Of a stretch of DNA of 64,000 nucleotides, positions 23,339 to 33,885 are shown in pieces. Numbering within the stretch: the stretch's first letter is position 1; the number at the start of each line of letters is the position of its first letter. The notes under the pieces were generated by a model. It searched no databases and was not told the origin of the DNA. It saw nothing but the letters and a program-made list of their open reading frames with translations. Source of the stretch: Patiria pectinifera (lineage: Eukaryota > Echinodermata > Asteroidea > Valvatida > Asterinidae); the NCBI GenBank assembly GCA_029964075.1, contig CM057135.1, positions 13,480,863 to 13,544,862 of the forward strand. Direction: 5' to 3'. A program made the position numbers and the translations under genes.

Positions 23339-23485
23339 GCTCGACACTTTATCAATTACTGTTGCGGAGGCTATGGATTTCACAATTACATTATGTCAGA
23401 AGGGGATGAAGCTGATGTTCCCAAAGCTGAGTTTGATCGCCCGAGAATTAATCCTCTAGATGAAGTGGGACCACACCAGCAATAG
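23339..23485 (+). pseudogene. Possible PIF/Harbinger transposase C-terminal remnant
   Basis: A frame ending at TAG (23483-23485) reads GFHNYIMSEGDEADVP, resembling the conserved LHN(Y/F)I...D/E-rich tail of Harbinger nucleases; 23490-23560 continues with a basic segment in another frame. No catalytic motif is visible between 22450 and 22918. Weakly supported; it may mean the host element once carried a Harbinger copy. Confidence 0.3.
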
Positions 23486-24118
23486 CTGAGAACGGGCGCG
23501 ATATTGAATTGAGGACAGCGATTCTTGTAAGAGCAGTGGCCCAATATATGATTTTATCTGTTTTCAGAAATAAGTCTCAAGAATAACAGGTTTTTCCCTT
23601 AGCTAGAAAGAACAAATACCGGCTGCACCACTTAAGAGCACCATTTTCGAATTTCCACGGTAAAATACAACAGAAAAAAATAGTAAGATTAATGATAACA
23701 TTTTGCATATAAATGGCCTTATCACAGGGAATATATATTATTGAAAATAATAAAAAAAAAAGTAATCACCTTGAAAACTTGCATCTACAAGCTGGTTTAA
23801 TCTTTATTTAACATAGTAAATCCAAAATTAACAACAACAAAACAATGTTTGGCTTCCGTGCCGGTACGGTGATGAGAAGCGACATGGACGTGTAATAAAC
23901 ATTAATGCAAAAATCGATAAATAGTGTCCTTTTTTTGAAATTTAGCTCTGGTTTTTGACAATTTCGGTGAGCTACGTTTTTTGATAATAGCCAACCTAGT
24001 TTTCTGTACCCAGAGATGGTTAAACATGCTTGATGTATTTTATAGGACATTTGACTGTTTAAAATCCTGGAATATACTGATGTCTGGGTCACATATGGTT
24101 TTAAACCACTGTGTATGG

Positions 24119-24340
24119 GTAGTGGTCTAAGTATGTATCAAGTCTGAAAGCAATGGGATTTAAAAAAAAAAATGCCAAAGTGGACTGGTAGAAGAAACGT
24201 GTGCAAAACCTTTGGAGAAAAAGTCTGAAAAAGGAGAAGAAAAAAAAAAATTAACGAAAACAAGAGCCTTTTCGGTGTGTACACCGAAACAACTAAGTAC
24301 AACTATGCGGTTGTGAGTGAACAACCACAGAGTTTTTCCC
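24119..24340 (-). repeat. Resumed 171-bp monomer and start stem of the minus element
   Basis: The interrupted monomer continues (GGGTAGTGGTCTAAGTATG, AAAGTGGACTGG) and reaches TTAACGAAAACAAGAG followed by the start stem (24268-24292, TTTTCGGTGT and ACACCGAAA). A further hairpin, TGCGGTTGT/ACAACCACA, follows at 24306-24332. Together with the CTAG at 20675 this gives a complete minus element of about 930 bp once the insertion is subtracted. Confidence 0.7.
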
Positions 24341-24892
24341 AACATGTTTTTGATTGTCTATTGCACAGTAATGATTCAATGATTTGTTCTAAAAAAATTG
24401 TAATTATTAAATTGAAATTATAATCGGAATATTAAATTGAAATTATAATCGGAATCGGTGATGGTCTTTGTTCGGGACACATTTTCCAAAGAGAAGCTGG
24501 TTGGGTTCTGAAAACTTAAAACTAAAAATATATTTTGTGCCCAGGTCTATTTGTACGAGATTTGTGGACAAGTGGATCAGAATGGAACTACAGTAGAGTT
24601 TGCGCACTGCCATTGATTGTGTAACAGTTTAAGTGATTACAATAGGCCAGAATAAATGAATTTTGAATTTAATGTGCAAGGCCATCGTTTATGTCTCACC
24701 AAAAAATAGCGTGAAGGCCCTGCCCTGTGTTTCAGTGCCATTTGTCAATTAGTACGGGGTCTCTTCTTTGTGAGAAGCGGGGGAAGGAGGTTTTATTGGA
24801 ACTGTGCAATATGGATATAAACAGAGAGTGGACGCAAGGAAGTGAACACTTTGTAATGCATTTTTGTTTATGAAACAAGAATCAATCTTTAA
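24341..24892. other. Spacer without recognised feature
   Basis: AT-rich; a 23-bp unit (AATTGAAATTATAATCGGAAT) is duplicated at 24409-24451. No gene recognised. Confidence 0.5.
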
Positions 24893-25901
24893 CTAGACTT
24901 ATGTTTGTGGACAAACACAGGGCTGTTTCGGTTACTTTTTTGTGACATGTGACACATATAAACGGTCTGTTTATAATAATGGTGGCATATAATATGTGAT
25001 TCCATTCTCATAGGGCTTTGAATTATGACGTCACATGTCACGTGATGACGTCATGATGACGTCACATAAAGTTTCATCTATAACTATAATATTATGGTAA
25101 AGAAGAACTTAGCCAGAGCATACATCGTTGAAAGCAAGTTCACATCTTTCACCAATTTTAAATTACAAGGCACTTCCGGTTTCAACCAGAAGAAAAGGTC
25201 ACGTGATTTTGCTATATTTAAAAATGAAGACCCTCGATAATTCTATCAATTCCCACAAAAATCATGTTCAGGTCTCTCACGGTTGATTTTATATTGATTT
25301 TTAAAGATTAAATCTATTAATCTTGAACGAGACGTCACGTAACCCATGATGACGTCATCATGACGTCACTTCAATTTTCATCTAAAACACATCCCAGTTT
25401 AGGTGCATACCAAGTTTCAACCCAATCAGACCTGTAGTTCTGTAAATATTGGCCTTCAAAATATGCAATTTTTAATATAACGTCACATGTCACGTGATGA
25501 CGTCATCGTGACGTCACATAAATTTTCATCTATAACACATCCCGGTTTAGGTACATACCAAGTTTCAATCCAATCGGACCTGTAGTTCTGGAGATATAGC
25601 TAAATCTGTCAGTTCTAGCCGAATTCTGCTAGAAAACGGTCACAATCGAAAAATCGCATATAATGTGACGTCACGTGACTCATGACGACGTCACGATGAT
25701 GTCAATATTCGGCACACAACTTTAGATGCTGGTCTAAGTGTGTGCAAAGTATAAAGTCAGTCGGATTGATTTTAGTGCCCAAATGCCGGTAACAAAAAAA
25801 ACGTGTACAAAGGCTATGGGCAAAACTGACTGAAAAAGAAAAAAGAAAAGAAAAATCTTAATGAAAACGAAGGGTGTTTCGGCAAAAGTGCCGAAACAGC
25901 C
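24893..25901 (-). mobile_element. Complete 1.0-kb stem-loop/CTAG element
   Basis: On the minus strand it starts GGCTGTTTCGGCAC, loop, GTGCCGAAACA-type stem (25871-25901), then CTTCGTTTTCATTAAGA and a T/C-rich leader. It continues through monomers with TGACGTCA (25041-25690) and ends CCGAAACAGCCC, hairpin TGTTTGTCCACAAACA, TAAGTCTAG (24893-24896). It is flanked by T on both sides, as expected for Helentron-type insertion between two T residues. An ACTTCCGGTTTCAACCAGAAG block (25166) links it to the long-core family. No coding capacity, so it would need proteins from elsewhere. This is the cleanest full-length copy in the window. Confidence 0.75.
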
Positions 25902-26395
25902 AATTACTTCGTGAAGTCATCCATGTACAATTTGAAAAAAATATTAAAAACCAATATTTTATATAAATCTGGAGATTACGTAGCTTGAGTACCTCTAGCT
26001 GACAGGGTCATCAGGAATGTTCATGTAACGCTGCAGACAAAACTATGTTGTAAATGTGAGATTGTAAGAGACCCTTAAAAAACGGCCTCCACAAAACGGT
26101 CGTTTTCCCCCTCTTTCCCAACCCAGATTCCATTAAACATACCTCATACCATGCACTCAGTCATTCATGATGCTAATGATCGACTTGAAACAAAACAAAA
26201 GTTATTAAAATTTGAAGAATATTGATGATTTTGGTGGCTTCTCCTGATCACAATATAGGTGCATATTTTGGAGGCCTATATCTCCATGACTACAGGTAGC
26301 ACGACAGGCTCTGTCGTGCTACACGGCAGTTACACGGCATGGTGTCAAACGTCGTGCTCTTGCCGCGCTGAATCAAATTAAATTCCAACCTGGGC
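25902..26395. other. Spacer with a 12-bp perfect hairpin
   Basis: At 26296-26322 GTAGCACGACAG and its exact complement enclose a 3-base loop (GCT). Otherwise no recognised feature. The hairpin is too short, and without a T run, to call a terminator or RNA gene. Confidence 0.5.
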
Positions 26396-26481
26396 TAGGT
26401 GATTTTGGAATGCGCATGCGTTGTCAGATACAAGGAAATATTTCCAAACAAACGGACAACTTGGACAAGACAGAAACAATC

Positions 26482-26493
26482 CAAAATGGCGGC
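26482..26493 (+). promoter_or_regulatory. YY1-like CAAAATGGCGGC at a start codon
   Basis: The motif AANATGGCGGC overlaps the likely initiator Met of the downstream Myb/SANT-like frame. In animals this YY1-type site often lies at or just after the transcription start, with the ATG inside it. A similar AATATGGCGGCC sits at 36825-36836 inside a MITE. Confidence 0.4.
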
Positions 26494-27272
26494 GAGACTT
26501 GAAATGCATGGTGATATAAACATGTTTGAGATTTTTGAGCGTGTAGAAAATGACAAGTCGTCGGTGGATTCCTGTATGGCAATGGATTCTGACGATGATT
26601 CCTTAACTATCGATCGTGATCTCCTGTCAGAAGAGGAGGAGGACAACGGGACGGAAAATCTCAATGACGAAGGCAAGGTCAAAGAAAAACTGATGAGCAC
26701 GGTAAAATGAAAAGGCAGAAAAGCGCAATGGCAAAATCGTCAAATCAACGATTTGGTCTATAATATTGTGTGCAACAACGAGTACTACAAGAAACGGCTT
26801 ATTTTAATGAACGTCAAGAATGGCAAAAACTGGAGAAATCTATGAAAAGATACTTACAGAACTTCGCGGAATATATGCAAAAGATGGTGGATCGTTTCCA
26901 TTCACTGCGCAACAAGTACGCAAAAAAAGTGTCGCAGATTGCAAGAAAATCGCCATGACTATAAAAACTGCAACTGGCATCAAAATATTACAAGAAGAAA
27001 GGCAGTACGGGGCTTGGTTTAATGAGCTGTTCGCCTTGGTAAAGACAAGAGACTCCTGCCAGCCAGACAAGGCTGTTGAGCCATTTGCTGTAGCCAGAAA
27101 AAGGGAAGCCAGCACTGACATGGGTGATGATACAAGTTCACTTCCATCCCAAGCTAGTGCCAGCACAAGTGGAGAAGCTCAACCAGACAAGAGCCTTTTT
27201 GTGCCCATTAAAAAAAACTCTAAAAAAGCCAAAAAAGAGAGGATCCATCTGTATCAGCAGCACAAGACATAA
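26486..27272 (+). pseudogene. Myb/SANT-like DNA-binding protein, broken 5' part
   Basis: The likely start is the Met at 26486 (MAARLEMHGD) rather than the in-frame Met at 26399, because the ATG sits in a YY1-like motif. An acidic segment (SEEEEDNG) leads to a TGA at 26708-26710. Reading resumes in the same frame (INDLVYNIVCNNEYYKKRL), then shifts by one base around 26815-26830 into the frame that starts at 26820: GEIYEKILTELRGIYAKDGG, TIKTATGIKILQEE, YGAWFNELFALVKTRDSC. This resembles the helical Myb/SANT-like domain found in many invertebrate proteins, some carried by Harbinger transposons as a DNA-binding partner. A Ser-rich linker and a Lys-rich, NLS-like stretch follow. One stop and one frameshift make it a pseudogene unless assembly errors explain both. 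Confidence 0.6.
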
Positions 27273-27333
27273 TGAAGCGAGTTGTAGAACATGATTCCAC
27301 TAAAGATTTGATAGCATTTTTCAAGGATGAAAA

Positions 27334-27587
27334 GGCTTTGACGAATCAGGCTTGCGAGTGGTCGTCGGTTTGAAGCCTCGGTCAGACTGTATAAATTGGC
27401 CGAATGTCGTGTCTCTTGCCTCAGATGTTGTTACAGCAGAAGACTCGAAAGTAGAACAAGAGACAGATCCAACACTACAGCGTTGTAGAGAACTCGCAGA
27501 GAAAACTCAGCTAGGTACTAAGGAGGATCATGCTTCTCATGTCGTCTTGCATAAGGGCATTTTGTCCAGAGAGTTTCAATCACCAAA
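27334..27587 (+). pseudogene. Gypsy (Gmr1-like) polyprotein fragment captured in the Myb/SANT locus
   Basis: The open frame 27352-27627 includes QETDPTLQRCRELAE and a HVVLHKGILSREF stretch. These match QETDPTLHRVRELV and HFFVKKGLIYRQF of the plus-strand gypsy protein at 62780-62910, the segment just before the integrase zinc finger. The 254-bp fragment is flanked on both sides by GATGAAAA (27326-27333 and 27588-27595). After it, the Myb/SANT-gene sequence resumes for about 25 bp (ATGACAGGGCCAGGGAGCAT), as in the second copy at 28955. Capture by template switching or insertion is inferred. Confidence 0.65.
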
Positions 27588-27627
27588 GATGAAAATGACA
27601 GGGCCAGGGAGCATGATGCCAGATTGA

Positions 27628-28728
27628 ATTGTATATAAATTTAATTGTGTAGTATATTTCCCCAGTTTTGTTTGCTGTCACAAAAGTTCGTTGCACTATT
27701 TGTTTTGCTGGATTTGCAAGTGTTGAATATTCATTTTATGCTGTGATGTCATTTAGTTGCATTTGAAGTAACATGTGTATGGCTCTAGAATTTGGATCAT
27801 GCATCTTAGACTCCGAGGGTAAGTATTTACAATGGGACTGGTATTTAAACAATTGGGTGGGGCCTTTTAGTTATGTGCATTGGAGTGTGAGGCAGTGGTG
27901 TGTGTAGATATGTGTTTATAAGTGTGCCTTCCACATCTACCCATGTTCAGTTGTTATGCTGCCTATTGCTTTTGCAACATCGCCAGTGGTCAAGCTCTTT
28001 TAATTGTTTAGCAAGCTATAATTGTCTACACTTTCATCGGAGCCTTAATTGCTCTGCGGGTTCTGCAATATATGTCTCGAATTTGCTTGCTCGACAAGTT
28101 TTCGTCTTTTGGGAGTGCGTTAGACTCCCCAGTTTGACTTTGGCACTGGTGACTGACTGCAAGCAACGAGGGAGGCCACAAATCTGTAAGAAGAATTTTC
28201 TTGTCCTTTATTTAATGTAAATTTGAAGGGCATTTTGAAATATTCAATTCCAATGATGAACCCAGCTGGTTGATTAGTATCAGTAATTATTTTGTTGAAG
28301 ATTTTGCCATATAGATTAATTGTCGCTACTGCTATCGGAATAGTGCATTTTTATTAGGTGACCGATTTAATTGATTCTGTATTTTGTAAGGGTTTAGCAT
28401 TATCGTAAATGTGTATTGAAATGCACAACTATTTTGAGTTGGGTTTATCAATTTTGCAGAGGGCCCTAGTATGTGGTTGTTCATGACCAGATGGTTTTGC
28501 CGCTAGACGTGTCTCTTCCAGTGTGGAGATGCTCTGTGATCTGGTGTGCGTGGCTGAGGATTGATGTGGGCGTGGCTACCTAGTACTTTGATGCCGGACA
28601 TGGCTTCCCTGTGTGCTTAAATTCAACAGCTACGGTGGATCTGCACATCCGGAGTGGCACAGGAGCCAACGCAGGGTTAAGTTTATATTTTTTGACATTC
28701 TCTTGCATTGGATATTGAGTAATTTGTT
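27628..28728. other. Segment inserted between two partial gene copies, no gene recognised
   Basis: About 1.1 kb of AT-rich DNA separates the first gene portion from a second, partly overlapping portion at 28787. The 106-codon frame at 27900-28220 has no motif. No terminal repeats were found. Confidence 0.45.
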
Positions 28729-28786
28729 GCCTTAGTGGCGTGTTTTGCCTTCGTGGCGTGTTTTGCCTTGGTGGCATAATTTGTGG
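28729..28786 (+). repeat. Three copies of a 19-bp unit
   Basis: The unit TTGCCTT(A/C/G)GTGGC(G/A)TGTTT repeats three times and ends exactly where sequence homologous to 27168 begins. Confidence 0.7.
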
Positions 28787-29284
28787 CACAAGTGGAGAAG
28801 CTCAACCAGACAAGAGCCTTTTTGTGCCCATTAAACAAAAACCTCTAAAAAGGCCAAAAGAGAGGATCCATTTGTATCAGCAGCACTAGACATAATAAAG
28901 CGAGTTGTAGAACATAACTCCACTAAAGATTTGATTGTATTTTTCAATGCTGAAAATGACAGGGCCAGGGAGCATGAACTGAAACTGGTACAAATGTTCA
29001 TGTCAGCTGGGCAACACCAATCTCACCAGCAACCACCACCAGGTCATTATTCAAAACCCGTCAGCTCATCCCCTACATTTTCGCAGCCAGTGCAGCAACC
29101 CAGGCAGTTTCATTATTACAATGATTCAAGTGCCCCTGCCAGTGGAGCCCAAGCAAGCCATCAATTCCCAGTGCATCCTGAACACAGAAAAACGCCCCAT
29201 GCACTCAGTCACGTGCCCCATTCCCCATCTCAGTGTCGCAGCAAGCGCAACAACCCAGGGAGTTTCACCATTACAATGATTTGA
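28787..29284 (+). pseudogene. Myb/SANT-like protein, duplicated 3' part
   Basis: 28787-28980 duplicates 27168-27345 (CACAAGTGGAGAAGCTCAAC onward). From about 28865 one frame reads ALDIIKRVVEHNSTKDLI, FFNAENDRAREHELKLVQM and a Gln/Pro/His-rich tail (HQSHQQPPPGHYSKP, QFHYYNDSSA), ending at TGA (29282-29284). This helix-rich end plus low-complexity tail would be the C-terminus of the protein whose N-terminal domain lies at 26486-27272. A one-base shift near 28862 separates it from the frame coming from the basic linker. Confidence 0.55.
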
Positions 29285-29385
29285 GTGCCAGTGGAGCCCA
29301 AGGAAGTCATCAATTCCCAGTGCATCCTGAACACCGAAGAAGCGCACCATGCACTTAGTCACGACCCCCATCCCAGGCAGCAAAA
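29086..29385 (+). repeat. Two 154-bp tandem copies in the gene tail
   Basis: CAACCCAGGCAGTTTCA at 29097 and CAACCCAGGGAGTTTCA at 29251 start two units that share GCCAGTGGAGCCCAAG, ATCAATTCCCAGTGCATCC and CATGCACT(C/T)AGTCACG. The second unit is out of the long frame, and the frame ends within it. Confidence 0.7.
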
Positions 29386-30122
29386 AACACACAAAAGGAG
29401 CGACAGACCAAACTACCAACAAATAGAACTCCAACATATCACCAACTGTAATAAACTCATCATGATTATGAGGAACATTTTTCAACTTAACATTTGCTCT
29501 ATAAAAAGTATTTACGAAAGCAATATGTAAAATTCAACTAAATGATTCATCCATATTGTTTCCATGACTAATTTTGTTCAAATCAGGATTGATAATTAAA
29601 TAATTATACCATGTTAATGTACACCAGCTCTGGGTGTGTGCATTTGTATTTGCCTGCAATCGGGGACATTCGTCGGAATACACACCTTCCATCCGGGGAC
29701 GCACCCAAAGCGGGGACTTCCCCGATTAAGAAAGTCATGTTTTCGTAGCATTTTTAATCCGATGAGGGCGCTATTACATTCTCCAGTACAACAGTCGATG
29801 TTTCACATTCGGATACCATCGCGTTAAACACTTTCTTTAGTGTGACCGATCGCAGGTGACAAAATGTATATCCCATGTGTTTTGCTCTGGGTGACACTAC
29901 GCATGCGCACCCTCGCTGGAGTTCGCGCGAATAGGTCTACAATTTACCGGGAAAAGTTTCATGTGCGTACCAGCGTACGTGCGCGGTATAGTACGGTACG
30001 GTGTACATGCTCGGTACCGGTGGTTGGTCAACTTTTGTAAGGTCAGTATAATGATTTCAAGCTATTGTAGACAATATATAGCACAAACTAGCGTGTTTTC
30101 TTTCACAACTGTATAAAAAAAA
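29386..30122. other. Spacer with a CpG-rich, promoter-like stretch
   Basis: 29386-29600 looks like 3' UTR (AATAAA near 29451). 29890-30020 is rich in CpG and GTAC/CGTAC motifs (GCGCGAATAG, CGTGCGCGGTATAG), followed by ATATATAG (30075) and TATAAAA just before the ATG at 30123. This is the only promoter-like CpG cluster in the surrounding 5 kb. Inference only. Confidence 0.35.
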
Positions 30123-30314
30123 ATGGCAGATCATCATCGACCAAGATATAGGCCCAGGCATACATTTGTTCATCTGTACGACAGTGAGAGGCTTGACGTT
30201 GTACAGGACTATGTGCAAAAATTAATAATCACGGTATTTGTCCTCTTCATCTGGATACTTATTTTGACTGTCACTATCGCCCTGCTGTCTATAAGCCATC
30301 GTTTTAGGCTATAG
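30123..30314 (+). CDS. Small putative single-pass membrane protein
   Basis: A 63-residue frame starting ATGGCAGAT, preceded by A-rich sequence and a CpG-rich stretch. Residues 1-33 are hydrophilic and basic (HHRPRYRPRHTF). Residues 34-57 form one strong hydrophobic helix (LIITVFVLFIWILILTVTIA), and the end is short and basic (HRFRL). It may be a genuine micropeptide or a first exon. The family is not recognised. A chance frame is possible, although the ordered charge/hydrophobic layout argues slightly against that. Confidence 0.3.
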   Translation: MADHHRPRYRPRHTFVHLYDSERLDVVQDYVQKLIITVFVLFIWILILTVTIALLSISHRFRL

Positions 30315-31410
30315 TTAGGCTATGCCTATCAAGTATCATCATAAGGTTGCAAAGACATACGGTAAGCATGGTAAGCCGGGCTGTAGGCTAGACTTAGACC
30401 CGTGAACGTGGCATTGTATACAACGCCATGCGCTTCCCTCGGGTAAATACAAGCAAAGGCATTCTACTATCTTTTAATCCGCTACATATAACCATGTATA
30501 ATTTTGCCCATAGGTGAATCACTTACTTGTTAATGTTTGGCTTCCTGTGAATTCACGCGAGTGTTGGATCTGTCATTGCCAAGATATTTGATGTAAAGTA
30601 CGGCACAACTTTGCCACAACGAATGTTTTCCAAATGATCAGAAAATCAAAGACAGGCATGACACTCTGGTACCCCGAGTTCCGCATGCGCAAAACGGTAG
30701 AAGTATCACCAGTGAGAACCCGACTAACCGTCTTACATGGCAGGATGACCGTAATTACCATGTAAAATTCTGCTAAATCCACTTCGAAAGTCTGCCAAAT
30801 CACTCAATATATATTGCTGTTCCATTGTGCAAGGGTTTGTTTCAGGGATCTTTTAAAAAAAGAAGGTTTTTCGAACCAAATGTGCAATATTTCTCCAATC
30901 TTTTTCATAATTCTGCTGAAAAAAAAAATTTCTGCTGAAAAAACGACGTAGGCAGTGGATGTTTAGTTGGCACTCCATGGCTTTCTTTTACTTTTCGTAA
31001 AGACATTTTGCTAGACACTGAACATGCGCAGGACTGTTTTGGGGACTAAGGCCTAGGCCTAGAATGCAGAAATATTTACAATTAAACATGAAAAATAGAC
31101 GTCTTAGAAAAGTGAAACTTTTTTTCCCATCACTACTTAGAAGGTATATACACGTCAAAGAGGGCACTGTACAATCCAGCAGGCTTAATATCGTTTATGG
31201 AAAGAATTGTCTGGGCCTGCGGAGTTTACTACCTTATTTGCAGTGGATGTAACATTATTATATCCTACTCAATTTTCCACGTAAGGTCGAGTTTGAAGCC
31301 CTAACATTATGATTAGGCGAGCCTATAGGTGAGCATTCATCAGCTTTATTTTATGCTACATGCTACTGCATGTGGGTTAACAAAGGATGCCTGCGTTGTT
31401 TTATTTCAGA
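30315..31410. other. Spacer without recognised feature
   Basis: Mixed AT-rich sequence; a duplicated TTCTGCTGAAAAAA occurs at 30911-30943. No gene recognised. Confidence 0.45.
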
Positions 31411-31530
31411 ATGGACAAGGATAAGTGCATCCTCTTCACTATCCTCAGTGTACTGGCAGTGTCAATTATCACACTTCTCATTCTGCTGATAATTGAAAAA
31501 GTCTTCAATATGCACATGGTGATCAACTAA
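31411..31530 (+). CDS. Possible small membrane-peptide exon
   Basis: Directly after TTTATTTCAG, a good splice acceptor, a 39-residue frame starts ATGGACAAGG and ends TAA. It has an N-terminal MDKDKC, one hydrophobic helix (ILSVLAVSIITLLILLII) and a short tail. It resembles in layout the small protein at 30123 but not in sequence. Could be a terminal exon or chance. Confidence 0.2.
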   Translation: MDKDKCILFTILSVLAVSIITLLILLIIEKVFNMHMVIN

Positions 31531-32639
31531 ACACAAGGTAATTTTCCCTTTTGAAAGCCCTGCCCTTTTTATACCATGATGTTGGATTAACCCACTGAGC
31601 CGATGCAGTGTCACATCTGGTTAATCCCTTAAGGCAAATAGTAACACTAGGAGGCCAGTCCACGCTCTTTGAATTTCCATTAAAATATACTCGCATTCTG
31701 CAGTTCACACATGCTTGAACGTATGAACAAATGCAACAAATGCAACAAGGTATGTTGGGCTTCGGTATTTTTCTAAACCTTGATCGACCAACTAGGCCTA
31801 CTACTAGGTCGTTTCTTGCAAAATGGCAGACCCCTCCGCACCTACTTGATATGCCTTTTCCCATATTTTTGACAGCGACAAAAAAGCAATGTTGTGCAGG
31901 AATACATGTAGCGTTTGGTTATATCACTGTCTTTGTTTGTTCATCTATACCGCAAACATTATAGTCAATCAAATTTTTTTGGCTTCCAGGTCATCATGTG
32001 TTTATTTCAAAATGCGCTTTTCAGCAAGACACGTTTTTTTTCCCCTGTTTTTTTTCATCTGCCAAATGACTACGTATGAATGTGAACATTGTGGGACATG
32101 GTAACGGAATCTGCATTCTACAATTTTCCATCATATGAAAAAGAAGATGGAGACTTTGCTCACACAGAAGTTAGAGCATACAACACATTTTAGACCTTAG
32201 TGCAGTAAAAACAATTCAAATTGTGGCATTATTTACTTCAAAACAAGAACTTTTCTCTGATTTTGATGGTTGCTGTGATTGAGCACGCGTCTAGTGAAAC
32301 TACATGTACTTGGTATAAATAAGTCTGATGTATGCATGGGTGGTTGATAAAGCGAAATTATATGATTAGCCTCACCCGCGTGGAAATGGGAAACTTTCTC
32401 AGATTTGAGATTGTTCACTGCGAAAAAGGAGACATTTTAATCAGTCTAATTTTAACATTATTCTCATGAAATCAAAAACACAAGGCTTAGGTGATAACTA
32501 AGAAAAGAGGAAAAATTGTTCGATAAATTTCTGCAATTATCAGACACTGTTTTAATTTTTGTTTTTGCTGCATGGCACTTTTGCTCAGATATTATTGCTT
32601 TATTTACACCTTTTCTCTTTATTTCTTTTTGTTATACAG
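31531..32639. other. Spacer without recognised feature
   Basis: AT-rich; frames here (for example 31523-31864 minus) have no motif. The end, TTTTTGTTATACAG, is the acceptor of the next exon. Confidence 0.45.
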
Positions 32640-32755
32640 AATTATGGCCCTTTACAAGAAACAGAGGATTTCTCCACGGCAGGAAGTGAAGAAATGGTGT
32701 ACACTGTCAAAAGATCCAGATGGTTTTGTTAAAGGATTTGTGAGTACATATGTAG
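32640..32755 (+). pseudogene. SET-domain gene, exon with start codon
   Basis: The exon lies between TTTGTTATACAG and G|GTAAG. The ATG is at 32644 and 37 codons plus one base follow, including PRQEVKKWCTLSKDPDGFV and KGFVSTYV. This is the lead-in to the SET domain in KMT5A/SETD8-like proteins, where a Gly-rich loop binds S-adenosylmethionine. The split Gly codon (phase 1) continues exactly into the exon at 33886. The exon itself is intact. It is marked pseudogene because the later exon is broken. Confidence 0.6.
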
Positions 32756-33210
32756 GTAAGATATCCCAACTGCTTAGTACATGTATTGCAAATATGCAGA
32801 AACAAATTTCGGCTGGTGGGAACTTACTCACTTCCTGCAAAAGAGTGTCCAAAGTGTTCCCACTACTGTAATTATAATTGAATGCTTGACCTTTACAGCT
32901 TCTTAAGACTCACTCCAAATCTCTCTTAAATCTATTGTGTTGTCTTTTTGAGATGAAGTTTTCATTAATTCAGATGCCTTGTTAATTGTGCCCCTCTAGT
33001 TTGATATCTTCAAATGTGACATCTCACTTAGGTTGAGGGAAACTCACTTTAAAATTGAAAATGAGGCCTCAAACTCGGCTGGTCAGTTGAAATACAAGCT
33101 GCTGGCTAGGGTATAGTAATACTGCCCCAATCCTGCATAACAAATGTTAATTTTATACAAGTGGCTCAAAGATCCGTCTATTTCTAATCAAAATAATTAT
33201 GATGTCACAA

Positions 33211-33801
33211 ACCCGGGTCCCCCTACCCTCTCACACGCAATGTGTCCCCGGTCTCATCATAACAACGCTCAGACAAAATAATAAATGCAGGCAAATTTAC
33301 AGGGTACAACTATTTATTTACACTATCTACACAAATATATCAAAATCAGCAAATGGGGAGAATTCTGCCAAGTAAATTATAAAATGCAAACACCAGATTC
33401 ATACTCTAATTTCATGACCTATAGGACCAATATTAATAATTTACATATTCACCATACATTTACAACCTGAAGTCGCTGAAAGGCGAAAAGCTAACAGTTC
33501 TTAGGATGAGTCTTTGTCCAGCGGTCCACGAACCGGTCCTTGCTTGACAATGAAGCGGTGGACGATTCTTGGGGCTTGGAGGATGAGATATCCGCGACCT
33601 TGGTCTTGAGCGGACGGGCCTCAGGGATGTATCGGCACCCAATGCATGTATGTGCACACTTCAGTGAGCCAGTATAGTATGCTAATTTAACCTTTAGAAA
33701 GTTTACCTGCACATGCCACACATAGAAGTAAACTATGCAGGGCCACACCTTAATTTGCATAAAATGTGTATATAAAAGGAACTAGGGCAAACTTCGCCAC
33801 A
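33211..33801 (-). mobile_element. Possible solo LTR in the SET-gene intron
   Basis: Read on the minus strand it begins TGTGGCGAAG, has TTTATATACAC about 20 bp in, AATAAATAG (about 33305-33325) and ends GGGTTTGTGACA. That is a TG...CA segment with TATA and poly(A) signals in the right order. I could not find a target duplication, so boundaries are tentative. Confidence 0.3.
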
Positions 33802-33885
33802 CGTAGTTCAAACAAATCCTAAAGAACTTATACTTGGCGTAAAATATCAGGCTGACCTGTGACATATGATGTTTAAAATTCCTAG

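Larger units (their letters stand above)
21436..24113. mobile_element. 2.68-kb inverted-repeat transposon with CACAGTG ends and 5-bp TSD
   Basis: Both ends begin CACAGTGGTTTAA and, further in, carry GACCCAGACAT. On the left the second block follows directly; on the right 10 extra bases (AACCATATGT) separate them. TATGG flanks the element at 21431-21435 and 24114-24118. Removing the element and one TATGG restores a normal 171-bp monomer (GACCATCTATGGGTAGTGGTC), as seen at 13268 and 12935, so boundaries and duplication are well supported. A 5-bp duplication and a CACWRTG-type end are the signature of Transib and RAG-like transposons. I find no recognisable Transib/RAG1 core; the only coding hint is a short Harbinger-like tail at 23339-23485. 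Family assignment is therefore inference, boundaries are observation. Confidence 0.8.

Noticed and set aside
21436..24113. Assignment of the CACAGTG element to hAT on the basis of CAGTGG ends
   Set aside because: Moving the border to CAGTGG destroys the flanking match; only the CACAGTG border gives a perfect duplication (5 bp) and a normal empty site.
26296..26322. Hairpin considered as terminator or small RNA
   Set aside because: 12-bp stem only, no downstream T run, no context.
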